A stretch of DNA of 64,000 bases, from assembly GCA_021234155.1 (NCBI GenBank), contig JAJEKV010000508.1, positions 36,729-100,728 of the forward strand, given 5' to 3'. Both the position numbers and the translations under genes were made by a program. Below, piece after piece: positions 10,730 through 21,837 of the stretch (its first letter is position 1; every line of letters begins with the position of its first letter). Below the pieces are notes generated by a model. That model was given only the letters and a program-made list of their open reading frames with translations. It ran no database searches and had not been told where the DNA came from. The DNA is from Isoetes taiwanensis. Taxonomy: Eukaryota > Streptophyta > Lycopodiopsida > Isoetales > Isoetaceae.

Positions 10730-10810
10730 CGTTGGATGATAGGATTCGAACCTATGGGAGCAAAGCCCATATGATTTCTAGACATGCCCAATAACCACAC
10801 GCACATCCAC
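10730..10810 (-). tRNA. tRNA-Ser (AGA), extra T in acceptor
   Basis: One T is added in the 3' acceptor strand (gttggatgat), and the anticodon stem has a mismatch (tctagacatg for tctagtcatg). Otherwise it matches the family with anticodon AGA. Confidence 0.72.
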
Positions 10811-11070
10811 GGCGGTTCCATGTGGAATACTTCCATTTCTTCTTAGATCATTGAAATATTTAGGAGGATAGGATTTGGCTAGTCATTTGTTCTCTCTCAT
10901 TGTGATGTTTGATAGTTGGAAGAGCAAGATTAGCTTCGATCTCATTTCTCACACTATGGTGCAATCGATTGCTCAGTTATACTTATGTCATTATTAGCAT
11001 GGTTTAATGCACTAAATCTTCTTTTTGGCTCTTGCGCCAAGAACAAAATTGGAAGAGTTGAACCACAGGA

Positions 11071-11141
11071 TGCATTGGCCGAGAATCGAACTCAGGTCTG
11101 TACCTTGGCAGGGTACTATTCTACCACTAGACCACCAATGC
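11071..11141 (-). tRNA. tRNA-Gly (GCC)
   Basis: This 71-nt copy (with discriminator A) is among the best. Acceptor GCATTGG/CCAATGC, D-arm with TGGTCTAGTGGTA (A box), loop CTGCCAA with anticodon GCC, and T-loop TTCGATT are all present. It reads GGC. A TTTT run lies about 25-30 nt downstream on the transcribed strand. Confidence 0.9.
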
Positions 11142-11529
11142 ACAAGTAATACAAAAGAATACCTTTTTAATTAACAAGCACATACAACCAACTCAATCAA
11201 ATGCATCTCATAATCTGGTTCTCAAAAAAATGTTGTTCTTCTAATAAGTCCAAACAAATGATTATGCCAAGGCATAAAGCGACAAGATTTGCTCAATCAC
11301 CGTGTTTTTCCATGCTTGAACCTGATATCATAAAAATTTGAAAGAATTAACATGTGAATGAGTAACAATGTCGAGCATTGGTGTGCCACTAATGGGGGCT
11401 ATGCATAAACTCTAGAATATTGCGTGAGTGGAAGAGTGCATGGGGAATCTGAATGACAAACTCTAAATATTAATCGAATGGACGATGTGATGTATAGGGA
11501 CTATAATATAATATGAACAAGCTCCTACA

Positions 11530-11610
11530 CGTGGATGATAGGATTGAACCTATCGCGAGCAAAGCCCACATGATTTCTAGTCATGCCCAATAACCACTCG
11601 GCACATCCAC
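11530..11610 (-). tRNA. tRNA-Ser (AGA)
   Basis: Near-consensus, with acceptor, anticodon AGA and variable arm present. The T-loop reads ggattgaacc for ggattcgaacc, a one-base loss at a CG. Confidence 0.8.
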
Positions 11611-11866
11611 TCCAAAGATGTGGAATACTTCCGATTCTTCTTAGATCATTGAGATATTTAGGAGGATAGGATTTGGCTAGTCATTTTTTCTCTCTCATTT
11701 GATGTTTAATGGTTGGAAGAGCAAGATTAGCTTGATCTCATTTCTCACACTATGGTGCAATCGATTGCTTTCCAGTTATCCTTATGTCATTATCAACATG
11801 GTTTAATGCATTAAATCTTTTTTGGCTCTTGCGCCAAGAACAAAATTGGAAGAGTTGAAACCCGGA

Positions 11867-11940
11867 TGCATTGGCCGAGAATCGAACTTCGGTCTCAGAC
11901 TGCGTGTACAGGTACTATTCTACCACTAGACCACAAATGC
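11867..11940 (-). tRNA. tRNA-Gly family copy, anticodon arm expanded
   Basis: The acceptor and T-arm are recognisable. The anticodon region reads ggtctcagactgcgtgtacagg on the plus strand, three bases too long and without the GCC loop. The 5' acceptor has one mismatch (ccacaaatgc). Confidence 0.62.
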
Positions 11941-12352
11941 ACAAGTAATACAAATGAATACCTTCTTAATTAACAAGCACATACAACCAACTCAATCAAA
12001 TGCATCTCATAATCCAGTTCTCAAAAATATCGGGTTAGGTACAATAAGGTGTAGGAATGGTTGTTCTTCTAATAAGTCCAAAGAAATGATTATGCCAAGG
12101 CATAAAGCGACAAGATTTTCTCAATCACCGTGTTTTTCCATGCTTGAACTTGATATCATAAAAAATTGAAAGAATTAACATGTGAATGAGTAACAATGTC
12201 GAGCATTGGTGTGCCACTAATGGGGGCTATGCATAAACTCTAGAATATTGCGTCAGTGGAAGAGTGCGTGGGGAATATGAATGACAAACTCTAAATATTA
12301 ATCGAATGGGACGATGTGATAGGGACTATAAAATAATATGAAAAAGCTTACA

Positions 12353-12430
12353 CGTGGATGATAGGATTCAACCTATGCGAGCAAAGCCCACATGATTTCT
12401 AGTCATGCCCAATAACCACTCGCACATCCA
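12353..12430 (-). tRNA. tRNA-Ser (AGA), acceptor end uncertain
   Basis: Anticodon loop CTAGAAA is intact. The T-loop has lost a base, and the 5' acceptor base is changed (catccatcgcc for catccac). The unit's usual gctcc is shortened just 3' of the gene. Confidence 0.72.
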
Positions 12431-12692
12431 TCGCCGGCGGCATGTGGAATACTTCCATTTCTTCTTAGATCATTGAAATATTTAGGAGGATAGGATTTGG
12501 CTAGTCATTTGTTCTCTCTCATTGTGATGTTTGATGGTTGGAAGAGCAAGATTAGCTTCGATCTCATTTCTCACACTATGGTGCAATCGATTGCTCGCTT
12601 ATCCTTATGTCATTATCAGCATGGTTTAATGCATTAAATCTTCTTTTGGCTCTTGCACCAAGAACAAAATTGGAAGAGTTGAACCACGGGGA

Positions 12693-12765
12693 TGCATTGG
12701 CCGAGAATCGAACTTCGGGTCGATCAGACTGTGGCGGTACTATTGTACCACTAGACCACCAATGC
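12693..12765 (-). tRNA. tRNA-Gly family copy, anticodon arm altered
   Basis: The acceptor, T-arm and D-arm are consensus. The anticodon arm reads gggtcgatcagactgtggcggtac, three bases longer than consensus and with a disrupted stem. Confidence 0.65.
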
Positions 12766-13849
12766 ACAAGTAATACAAATGAATACCTTCTTGATTAACA
12801 AGCACATACAACTAACTCAATCAAATGCATCTCATAATCCAGTTCTCAAAAAATATCATTGGTCGGGTACAATAAGGTGTAGGAATGGTTGTTCTTCTAA
12901 TAAGTCCAAACAAATGATTATGCCAAGGCATAAAGCGACAAGATTTGCTCAATCACCGTGTTTTTCCATGCTTGAACTTGATATCATAAAAAATTGAAAG
13001 AATTAATATGTGAATGAGTAACAATGTCGAGCATTGGTGTGCCACTAATGGGGCTATGCATAAACTCTAGAATATTGCGTCGATGGAAGAGTGCGTGGGG
13101 AATATGAATGGCAAACTCTAAATATTAATCGAATGGACGTATGTGATCTTATATTATAATGTTTTAGTGCAAGTAATGGACCAGCTCTAAAATAGATGAC
13201 CCAAATTTTGAGTTAAAACTTTAATCCGGTCCAAATGCCTATGGGTTTCTTTTTTTCTTCTTCTCGCTCATCGCATCTAGGGCTTAGGAAAAGTTCTTTT
13301 CACTTTAGGACTATTCTAGCAACGAAGTTCTCTAGCACTACCGGCTATATATGGCTATTAGAGCGGCGATTTAGGGAGCTCGCAAGCAAGCAAAGATGGT
13401 TGCTTATTCATAAGCTTTTTTGATCATATGAATCATTTTGAGATTTGCCGGTTTGAGACGGATCCGTTACGGCACTCTATCCATTCTACTCATTAAAAAG
13501 AGGCAAGCTCGGAGACCTCAAATGGTTGGAACGACACATAGTTTCCCGCAAAGATTGCCATGGACTTTTTGATGTCCGAGCTATGGACTTTGTCGTTAAT
13601 CAACTAGGCCACCGCAGAGGCAGATTTTTGCAGCAAGTGATCTCCACAATATACCGGTTAAGGTTTCAACATGCATCCTTTGCCCCGTGTGATATGGATG
13701 GAGTGACGTAATGACATCGCGTGCAACATGGTTGTAGAAGTTAGGTAAAAGTTTGGTTTGATTGCTAAAAATGCATTGTAGAACTTTAGATCTTACTTTA
13801 ATGTGGATCACTGAAGATATCGCTCTTGCTTGCTTGACAGGACAAGACT

Positions 13850-14260
13850 CAATCAACTTATGAGTCTGTTTTCAGTGATGGTGATGCCAAGTAAGATTTG
13901 GGTCTGGTGTTTTTCAAGCATGTTTTGGGTCTTATGGTCTAAACATAAATATTACGTTCTTCTTATAGATAGATATCAAAAAGGTGTGTCCAATTTGAAA
14001 CCTGTGGTTGCAAACACCACTCACCAGACAAACTTAGATTAGCTAGAGAGTGCAAAGACGTGAAGACAGATAAGAGTATATATTGCTTCCTGCACTGGAG
14101 GGAAGACAGAAGATTTTCTAGCAGCAGCGAAGCTTCTATATTCTGCGGTGTGTCTTCAGACCAATCATTTTGTACTTTCTTCATTTATTACATGCATAAA
14201 GAATAGATGTATGAGGATGTGGAGCATGTTTAAAGGCACGCAATTTCTACCCCTTGATCA
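13850..14260 (+). pseudogene. Possible captured gene fragment, unidentified
   Basis: Short open stretches (for example around 13970-14042, YQKGVSNLK...TTHQTNL) and a splice-acceptor-like tatag precede a conserved block that recurs at 27550-27860 and 53165-53470. No reading frame stays open across copies, and I recognise no family. It may be a captured exon in decay or plain non-coding DNA. Confidence 0.3.
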
Positions 14261-16329
14261 ATTTATGTCATGTTAAAGAGTTTGTCTCACTAAATTTGTG
14301 GCTGCATGTCAAATTATGCCTGATTTATGCAAAGTGAATTTTGACATTTTATAGTAAATCAAAGGAATCAGAGTATAGAAATGCATCCAAGTTAGCATCA
14401 TAAAATCTTCCCAGCCACATTATACCTTTCATGCCAATCTGGAAATAAGTTCATATTGGCCCTATCAACCCAATTGAAAGTTGAATCAGATAATTGCTTT
14501 TGGCATTTATTGGGACTGTATATTTTCTATGGCATTGTTTTTGCAAGAGACATATGTAAGTTTTTATTGAGAGCATCATGCAATGTTCTGCAAGAAAAAA
14601 GAACACTTAATAGAGGGGTGTCAACCGACTTTCGATTTTTGCTCCTAGGTGATTTTGCTGCACTCTGTTTTGCAGGACAAGCATGCAGGAGGATCAATAG
14701 AGGATCAATAGGAGGAGCTATTTTTACTACAAATTTCTTCATTGTTCTGCTTTATGACAGGTTGGCATGTTTCAGTGGATTAGTGCATGTTGATATTAGT
14801 GTCTTTTCAAAATCTGGTTGTATATCTGGGATCAGCACACTCAAATTGATGAAATATATATTACATCATGAAGAAACAATATAACAGAAGGATACGACTT
14901 ATCTAAGTGAAACACTCTATGCATGGCTTTTCTGGCACAGAATTAAAATACAAGTCAATCTCTAGCACTTTTGCATTATGTGGTTGATTGACATTATGCC
15001 ACTAATAACAACTTCAGAGATTGACCTGCCACAGTGCCTCTTTCAAACTGACATGAGAAGACGTAACGTGTTCTAATTTTTGCACAGAAAAGATCTGTTT
15101 GCCATGTGATGACATCTAGCTTGAGTTCCAGATGCTGGCAGGTAGTGTGAGGTAAGAGGTTGATCTAGATGTCAATAATGCTTCTATATCTTGGATGATG
15201 ATTTATGCATTGCATTGTATGAAAATATTAAGAGTTTATCTAATGTCACTTGATGCAGGAGTCTGTTGCTCTACATCTCATACATAGGCTTATAACTGAA
15301 ATGCAATATACAAGGAGATACTTTGATTCCATATCATTTTTGCAGTTATAGGTAGTTATAAGTGATCATTTGTCGGCTTCTTTGCTTCTTATAAATAAAG
15401 CAAGCATGAGATAGGGTTTTTCAAAGTGCAAACACATGGTGTTCATTAATTCGGGAAGGTTCATAACCCTTCTAATGGAGGCAACACGATGCCCATCAAA
15501 AAATGGTCCAACAGTCCAACATAACACATTACCACCCCACACATTAATACCCCTCTTTGTGAAGAATCGCACGGAACGCCCATCGAAGGTGGTCTATTTT
15601 TTATGATATTCAAGCGGTCAAAGATGTAGTGCACTTTAATATTATACTTAAAGACAATATTTATATTTAGCAATTCATGCACATTATACCATTGCTACGC
15701 ACAAGATTAAAGTAAGATTAAAGTAAGATTAACTGCCTTTGTTGTAAAGGTTTTTGTTCATGGTTTTGCATGGAATTTTGTAAGTGGTAGCCTTGGTTTT
15801 GTTTTTATTTACCCCTTCCCACCTTGATAAGAGGATGAATTACTATTCATTGTGTAAAGGCTAAGGCTAATTCCAACTACAATCCACATTAGATCTAATT
15901 CCAACTACAATCCATATTACAATCCACATTAGATCTAACCAAGTTTATGTGGTTAGTCATTAGGACATAATACCTTTTGATATAGCAATGAATGGGTCAA
16001 TGTAAAGTAGGTTGTGCACTATTGCAATACATGGTATAATCACTATCTCTTACAACAAAAGTCATACTTCTAATCCAAATGATGTCTACAGTCATCCGAT
16101 ATTGTAGACACTCTTTTGCACATTACCAAGAATCAATTGCTAACATAAAGCCCACACGACCCATAGAAATATGTCTATCAAGTATAGTCAGCATAATATT
16201 CAAAAGTAGTATCTTCGAGACATTATCGTCATACCCTTCAAGCATTTAAAATTTCGCATAGACATACGATCCCATAATACAAATTTTTATGAAGGTGGTA
16301 TTTTTGAGTGACTATTAATCATACCCCTC

Positions 16330-16440
16330 TAATGTTGAAAATCCTTTAATAATTTTTCAAAAAAAAAAAAAAAATCCTTTACAAGTCCTCACTATGTTTT
16401 CCTTTACAAGTCCTCACTATGTTGGTCTTTGATGGTCTTT
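16330..16440. repeat. Duplicated 'cctttacaagtcctcactatgtt' with poly(A) tract
   Basis: A 15-A run (16360-16374) separates copies of a short phrase ending in cctttacaagtcctcactatgtt. The same arrangement is found near 37545-37640 and 61258-61350, close to the 3' end of the related Helitrons. Confidence 0.6.
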
Positions 16441-16593
16441 GGAGATCAAAATCAAATGTAGCAAAGCAACACGGGGCTTGGTTATTCTCATTTCAGCCAA
16501 AACCTTTATGGGGCTCTCTATGACAAACTTATGTCCAAAGAATGGGCACATTTCTTAGTAGGGACTATAAAATAATATGAAAAAGCTCCTACA

Positions 16594-16671
16594 CGTGGAT
16601 GATAGGATTCAACCTATATGAGCAAAGCCCACATGATTTCTAGTCATGCCCAATAACCACTCGCACATCCA
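16594..16671 (-). tRNA. tRNA-Ser (AGA), slightly short
   Basis: Anticodon loop CTAGAAA and most stems are present. Bases are missing in the T-loop (ggattcaacc), variable arm (tatatgagc) and D-arm (cactcgcac). Confidence 0.72.
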
Positions 16672-16930
16672 TGACGCATATGTGGAATACTTCCATTTCT
16701 TCTTAGATCATTGAAATATTTAGGAGGATAGGATTTGGCTAGTCATTTGTTCTCTCTCATTGTGATGTTTGATAGTTGGAAGAGCAAGATTAGCTTGATC
16801 TCATTTCTCACACTATGGTGCAATCGATTGCTTTAGTTATCCTTATGTCATTATTAGCATGGTTTAATGCACTAAATCTTTTTTTGGCTCTTGCGCCAAG
16901 AACAAAATTCAAAAGAGTTGAACCACGGGA

Positions 16931-17000
16931 TGCATTGGCGAGAATCAAACTTCAGTTTGTACCTTGGCAGGGTACTATTCTACCACTAGACCACCAATGC
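16931..17000 (-). tRNA. tRNA-Gly (GCC)
   Basis: Anticodon loop CTGCCAA (anticodon GCC) and acceptor GCATTGG are present. The T-arm has changes (gcgagaatcaaacttc) including loss of the CG in TTCGA. The flanking spacer has caaaagagttg in place of ggaagagttg. Confidence 0.75.
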
Positions 17001-17116
17001 ACAAGTAATACAAAAGAATACCTTTTAATTAACAAGCACATACAACCAACTCAATCAAATGCATCTCATAACTGGTTCTCAAAAATATGGTCGCATAATA
17101 AGGTCTATGGCCTTCT

Positions 17117-17180
17117 AAAAAAAAAAATATCTTGAGCTTGTCTAGTGTTTTCAAAAAAAAAAAAAAAAAAAAAAAATTTG
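17117..17180. repeat. A-rich replacement within a tRNA unit
   Basis: Two A-runs (17117-17127 and 17153-17176, the latter 24 A) flank tatcttgagcttgtctagtgttttc. They replace about 130 bp of normal unit sequence between the tRNA-Gly upstream region and aagaattaacatgtg. It may be a small insertion with a poly(A) end or an assembly patch. Confidence 0.6.
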
Positions 17181-17372
17181 AAAAGAATTAACATGTGAAT
17201 GAGTAACAATGTCGGAGCATTGGTGTGCTACTAAATGGGGCTATGCATAAACTCTAGAATATTGCATGAGTGGAAGAGTGCGGGGAATATGAATGACAAA
17301 CTCTAAATATTAATCTAATGGACCTTATATGTGATAGTAGGGACTATAATATAATATGAACAAGCTCCTACA

Positions 17373-17454
17373 CGTGGATGATAGGATTGAACCTATGCGA
17401 GCAAAGCCCACATGATTTCTAGTCATGCCCAATAACCACTCACGGCACATCCAC
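17373..17454 (-). tRNA. tRNA-Ser (AGA)
   Basis: This 82-nt copy has anticodon AGA and a full acceptor (catccac). The T-loop lacks one base at CG, and there are extra bases near the D-arm (actcacggcac). Confidence 0.78.
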
Positions 17455-17702
17455 TCAAAGATGTGGAATACTTCCCGGATTCTTCTTAGATCATTGAGAT
17501 ATTTAGGAGGATAGGATTTGGCTAGTCATTTCTTCTCTCTCATTTGATGTTTAATGGTTGGAAGAGCAAGATTAGCTTCATCACTATGGTGCAATCGATT
17601 GCTTTCGCTTATCCTTATGTCATTATCAACATGGTTTAATGCATTAAATCTTTTTTTCGCTCTTGCGCCAAGAACAAAATTGGAAGAGTTAAACCCACGG
17701 GA

Positions 17703-17776
17703 TGCATTGGTAGAGAATCGAACTCGAGGGTCTGCACGTGGCGATGGGTACTATTCTACCACTAGACCACCAATGC
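17703..17776 (-). tRNA. tRNA-Gly family copy, anticodon arm altered
   Basis: The acceptor and D-arm are consensus. The T-arm is gtagagaatcgaactcgag and the anticodon region ctgcacgtggcgatggg, so GCC is recognisable only loosely. Length is 74 nt. Confidence 0.65.
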
Positions 17777-18194
17777 ACAAGTAATACAAATGAATACCTT
17801 CTTAATTAACAAGCACATACAACCAACTCAATCAAATGCATCTCATAATCCAGTTCTCAAAAAAAATATCGTGGTCGCGTCAATAAGGTGCGTGAATGGT
17901 TGTTCTTCTAATAAGTCCAAAGAAATGATTATGCCAAGGCATAAAGCGACAAGATTTTTCTCAATCACGTGTTTTTCCATGCTTGAACTTGATATCATAA
18001 AAAATTGAAATAATTAATATGTGAATGAGTAACAATGTCGAGCATTGGTGTGCCACTAATGGGGGCTATGCATAAACTCTAGAATATTGCATCATTGGAA
18101 GAGTCGTGGGGAATATGAATGACAAACTCTAAATATTAATCGAATGGGCGTATGTGATAGGGACTATAAAAAATAATATGAAAAACCTCCTACA

Positions 18195-18281
18195 CGTGGA
18201 AGATAGGATTAACCTATGCGGTCCAAAGCAAAGCCCACATGATTTCTAGTCATGCCCAATAAACCACTCTAGCACATCCAC
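18195..18281 (-). tRNA. tRNA-Ser (AGA), expanded variable region
   Basis: At 87 nt it has a 5-nt longer variable arm (tgcggtccaaagcaaagcc), a changed T-loop (ggattaacc) and an extra A in the D-arm. The anticodon loop is intact. Confidence 0.68.
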
Positions 18282-18370
18282 GGCGACATGTGGAATACTT
18301 CCATTTCTTCTTAGATCATTGAAATATTTAGGAGGATAGGATTTGGCTAGTCATTTGTTCTCTCTCATTG

Positions 18371-18470
18371 TGATGTTTGATGGTTGGAAGAGCAAGATTA
18401 GCCGATCTCATTTCTCACACTTTGATGGTTGGAAGAGCAAGATTAGAGCGATCTCATTTCTCACACTATG
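18371..18470 (+). repeat. Local 50-bp tandem duplication in a tRNA unit
   Basis: The phrase tgatggttggaagagcaag through catttctcacact occurs twice in a row, the second copy starting about 18423. Other units have it once. It could be a real slippage duplication or an assembly stutter. Confidence 0.85.
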
Positions 18471-18581
18471 GTGCAATCGATTGCTCGATTATCCTTATGT
18501 CATTATCAACATGGTTTAATGCATTAAATCTTTTTTTGGCTCTTGCGCCAAGAATAAAATTGGTAGAGTTGAACCACAGGA

Positions 18582-18653
18582 TGCATTGGCCGGAGAATGG
18601 AACTCAGTGCTGTACCGCGTGGCAACACTATTCTACCACTAGACCACCAATGC
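18582..18653 (-). tRNA. tRNA-Gly family copy, near-consensus
   Basis: The acceptor is present, the T-arm has an extra G (ccggagaatgg), and the anticodon region ctgtaccgcgtggcaac keeps GCC but disturbs the 5' stem strand. Confidence 0.68.
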
Positions 18654-19059
18654 ACAAGTAATACAAAAAGAATACCTTCTTAATTAACAAGCACATACAA
18701 CCAACTCAATCAAATGCATCTCATAATCCGGTTCTCAAAAAAATATCGCGGGTCGCACAAACAAGGTGTAGGAATGGTTGTTCTTCTAATAAGTCCAAAC
18801 AAAATGGTTATGCCAAGGCATAAAGCGACAAGATTTGCTCAATCATGATTTAGGGTTTTTCCATGCTTGAACTTGATATCAAAAAAATTGAAAGAATTAA
18901 CATGTGAATGAGTAACAATGTCGAAAGCATTGGTGTGCCACTAATGGGAGCTATGCATAAACTCTAGAATATTAGTCGGTGGAAAGTCGGGGATATATGA
19001 ATTAATCGAATGGGACGCATGTGATAGGGACTATAAAATAATATGAAAAAGCTCCTACA

Positions 19060-19134
19060 CGTGGATGATAGGATTGAACCTATCAGCAGCCCATATGATT
19101 TCTAGTCATGCCCAATAACCACTGAGCACATCCA
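19060..19134 (-). pseudogene. tRNA-Ser (AGA) with deletion in T/variable arms
   Basis: At 75 nt it has lost about seven bases around the variable arm (cctatcagcagcccatatg), and the 5' acceptor reads catccatg. The anticodon loop remains. Not foldable as a full tRNA-Ser as written. Confidence 0.65.
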
Positions 19135-19309
19135 TGTTGGAATACTTTTCGCTTCTTCTTAGATCATTGAAATATTTGGGAAGATAGGATTTGGCTAGTC
19201 ATTTGTTCTCTCTCATTGTGATGTTTGATGGTTGGAAGAGCAAGATTAACCCCGATCTCATTTCTACACTATGGTGCAATCGATTACTTTCGGTTATCCT
19301 TATGTCATT

Positions 19310-21685
19310 ACTTGGTTTAAGGTGCATTAAATCTTGGGTTCATAGCTAAGAACAAAATTGGAATGATATAAACCATCGGAGCAATTGTTAAATGGATTCA
19401 TATTTTTAAAATTAGATAAGCAAGAGCATTCTAACACATTAGACCACCAATGCACTTAATACAAACTTTTCCCTTTTCCTTTTGCCTTTGTCTACTAATT
19501 TTTTTTTTTTTTTGATTTTCCTTTGCCCTTTCTTTTCCATTATTCCATTTCTTCTATTTCCCTTTTCTGCCAAGGCTTTTTTGCTTCCCCAATTTTTTCC
19601 TTTTCTATTTTCCCCTTCCCTTTTTCTCCAATTTGTGGTTGCCCTTTTTGCCCTTTCCCTCTGTGTCTTTCCACCTCTCTTTCCAATTTCCCTCTCCCCT
19701 TTTCCTCGTGCCTATTTTTTTCTAAGTTTTTCTTTCCCCTTTCCCCTTTCCTTTCCCTTTTCCCCTTATCCTTCCCTTCTGCCCAATAACCTTTTCTTTT
19801 TTTCCCCTTTTTCCCTTCCCTTTTCCTCCTAGATCATTAAAAACCCTTGGGAGTCTTCCTTTCTTTTCTAGTGCCCTTTTTTCTTTCCTCCCTCCTTTTT
19901 CATGGTTTTCCATTTTAACCCCTTCCCTTTTTTTCCATGTCCATTTTTCATTCGGGTTTTCCCATTTCCTCACCCTTTCCCTCTTCCCTTTTTTGCCATG
20001 TCCCTTTTCTCTTATTTTTTTTTATTCTTTTCCCTTTTCTTCACATTTTCCCTCCTCCCTTCCTTTTCCATTTTCCTTCTCTTTTTCTAGAACTTTTGGC
20101 TCTTCTTTTTGTTCACCTCCCTTTCTATTTTCTACACCTTTTTACCTACCTTTTGCCTTTTTTTTTCCATTTGCTTTTTCCCCTTTTCACGCGTTTGCCT
20201 TTTCCATTTTCCCCTCCAAACTTTTTTCCTTTTTCTATCTAAAATTTTTTTTTTCCTCCCATTTTTCACATTCCCTTTTTTCCTTTTACTTTATTTTATT
20301 TTTTCTTTTTTCTCCCATTCCATCCCTTAAGCCACCTTCCCTTTGCCCTTTTCCCTTTGTATTTTTTCTTTTTTTTTTTACTAATGGCCTTTTTCCTTCC
20401 ATTTTCCTCCTAAAATAATATGACCCTTTCTCTGGATTCGCTTTTATTCGTGTCCTTTTCCCTTCCATTTCCCTCTCTTCCGCCTCTTTTTCCTTACCTT
20501 TTTGGAATTTTCTTTTTTCTCATGTCTTTTTTCCATTCCCTTTATTTCTCTTCCCCCTTTACACAGGACCATTTCTTCCATTTTTAACTTTGCCCATCCT
20601 TTCCCTCTTCCCTTTTTTTTCTCGTAGTCTTTTTCTTTTCCTTTCTTCCATCTTTGTTCTTTTCTTTTTCCTTTTCCCCTTTCCCTCCCCTTTTTCTCTC
20701 TTCCTTTTTTTTCTCTCTCCTTCTTTTTCTTCTTCCTTTTTCCCCCATGCCCTTTTCCCCTTTTTGCCCCCTCCCCTCCCTTTTTCCCCTTTCCATCCTT
20801 CTCCCCTCCCTTTATCTCTTTCCTTTTTGTTTTTTCGTGTCCTTTTTCCCTTCTTTTTTTCTCCTTTCTCAACCTTTTTCCTCTTCCCCTTTCCCATTGT
20901 CCTTTTCGCTCCCTCCTCCTCTCCCTTTTGTCCCCTTTTCCTCTCCCTTTTTCTCTTTTTCCTTTTTCCCTTCCCTTCTCTACCCTTTTCCTCATCCCCT
21001 TTTTCCTTCCCTTTTACTCATGTCCTCATCCTTTCCCTCTTCTCCTTTTTTTGTCTTCCCTTTTTTCATTTCTTTTCTCCCTTTCTTTTCCTTTCTCTTT
21101 TTGTGCATTTTTTTGCCATTTCTTTTCCCTTTTACTTTTCGTGCCTTTTTGCGTTTCACTTTATTCCCTTTTCTCCTCCTTTTTTTTCCTCCTTCCCCAC
21201 CTTTTTTTCCTCTTCCCCTTTTCAAAATGTTCCAAAAAAGCTCCCTAATCCTCCCTTTCTTTTCCTTTTTTTTTTTTTTCCCTTTTTCTTTTCTTTTCCC
21301 TTTTCCTTTTCCCTTCCCCTCCTCTCTACCTTTTCCTCATCCCCTTTTCAACTTCCCTTTTACTCCTATCCTCATCCTTTCCATCTTCTCATTTTGTAGT
21401 GTCCTTTTTTTTTATTTTCCCTTCCCTTTTTTATAATTGCTCTTTTCCCTTTCCTTTTCCCTTTCTTTCTTTCCCTTTTTACCCGTGCCTTTTGCCTTTC
21501 ATTTTGCCTTTTCTCCTCCCTTTTCCTTTTTCCTTTTCCTTTCCTCTTGAGACATTAGAGCATGGCCAATCATGATGGTGGGAAGTGGTGTGATAAATCT
21601 CGGTCTTGGGATGCAATTAGTTGATCTCAACCATCCAAATTAGGGTTTGATTCATGACATACGCTAAAACTTTTATAATATAAGA
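19310..21685 (-). mobile_element. Polypyrimidine Helitron (segment Q copy)
   Basis: The right end ...TATAATATAAGA|tcaacatgg is exact. The left end is a mixture of tRNA-unit words and the P-copy text (cggagcaattgttaaatggattc is shared with 51-73). The body parallels 120-2135 but is sprinkled with short tRNA-unit words. Interpreted as the paralogue of 18-2268 in the 20-kb duplication. Confidence 0.75.
19470..21550. repeat. Polypyrimidine tract, 2.1 kb, with intruding tRNA-unit words
   Basis: A C/T tract aligned with 120-2135 and 40731-42585. Unlike them it contains non-pyrimidine intrusions such as tgccaaggc (19568), gcccaataacc (19791), tagatcatt (19850) and taaaataatatga (20410). All of these are phrases of the tRNA unit. 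Open frames here are compositional. Confidence 0.9.
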
Positions 21686-21763
21686 TCAACATGGTTTAAT
21701 GCATTAAATCTTTTTTTTGTCTCTTGCGCCAAGAACAAAATTGGAAGAGTTGAACTACAGGGA

Positions 21764-21837
21764 TGCATTGGCGAGAATCCAGCTTCGAGATTAAATGCGG
21801 TGACAATGGTACTATTCTACCACTAGAGCACCAACCC
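21764..21837 (-). pseudogene. tRNA-Gly pseudogene, altered acceptor
   Basis: Shares the changed 5' end (GGTTGGTGCTCTAGTGG) with 2346-2420 and 42799-42867. The anticodon arm is also disrupted (gagattaaatgcggtgacaatgg). Confidence 0.72.

Larger units (their letters stand above)
7681..13146. repeat. Tandem array of tRNA-Ser/tRNA-Gly units (about 6.5 units)
   Basis: Units are 800-838 bp by tRNA-Ser spacing (starts at 8241, 9055, 9892, 10730, 11530, 12353). Each unit has both tRNA genes on the minus strand. About 260 bp separates tRNA-Ser from the next tRNA-Gly, and about 410 bp separates tRNA-Gly from the next tRNA-Ser. Spacers are highly conserved AT-rich sequence with no gene. Most unit-to-unit differences sit at CTG/CAG/CCG/CG words. 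The array is interrupted at 13147 by a Helitron and resumes at 16559. Confidence 0.95.
13147..16558 (+). mobile_element. Plus-strand Helitron in the tRNA array (3,412 bp)
   Basis: The left flank is atgtga and the element starts TCTTATATTATAATGTTTTAG. It ends ...gggcacatttcttag, followed by tagggactataaaa. Every uninterrupted unit reads atgtga|tagggactat, so insertion was at A|T with no duplication. The 3' hairpin (ccagcaacgctgg in relatives) reads tccaaagaatgggc here, and the terminus is CTTAG where relatives have ACTAG. Content to about 15630 is shared with 26814-29276 and 52428-54890, and the last 0.9 kb with the 3' ends of the Q and R composite Helitrons. It lacks their retroposon and two-unit insertions, so it shows the simpler structure. 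Intron-like and exon-like stretches hint at a captured gene that I cannot identify. Confidence 0.9.
16559..19309. repeat. Tandem array of tRNA units, continued (about 3.3 units)
   Basis: The tRNA array resumes exactly after the Helitron. tRNA-Ser starts at 16594, 17373, 18195 and 19060 give spacings of 779, 822 and 865 bp. Oddities are an A-rich replacement at 17117-17180 and a local 50-bp duplication at 18371-18470. Spacers hold no gene. Confidence 0.93.

Noticed and set aside
9254-13000. Short frames such as MNTFLINKHI... repeated through the tRNA array
   Set aside because: They cross tRNA genes and spacers and change length from unit to unit. They recur only because the DNA is repeated.
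7681-13146. CRISPR-like or satellite-only interpretation of the array
   Set aside because: The repeat is 0.8 kb with foldable eukaryotic tRNA genes, and there are no short direct repeats with unique spacers.
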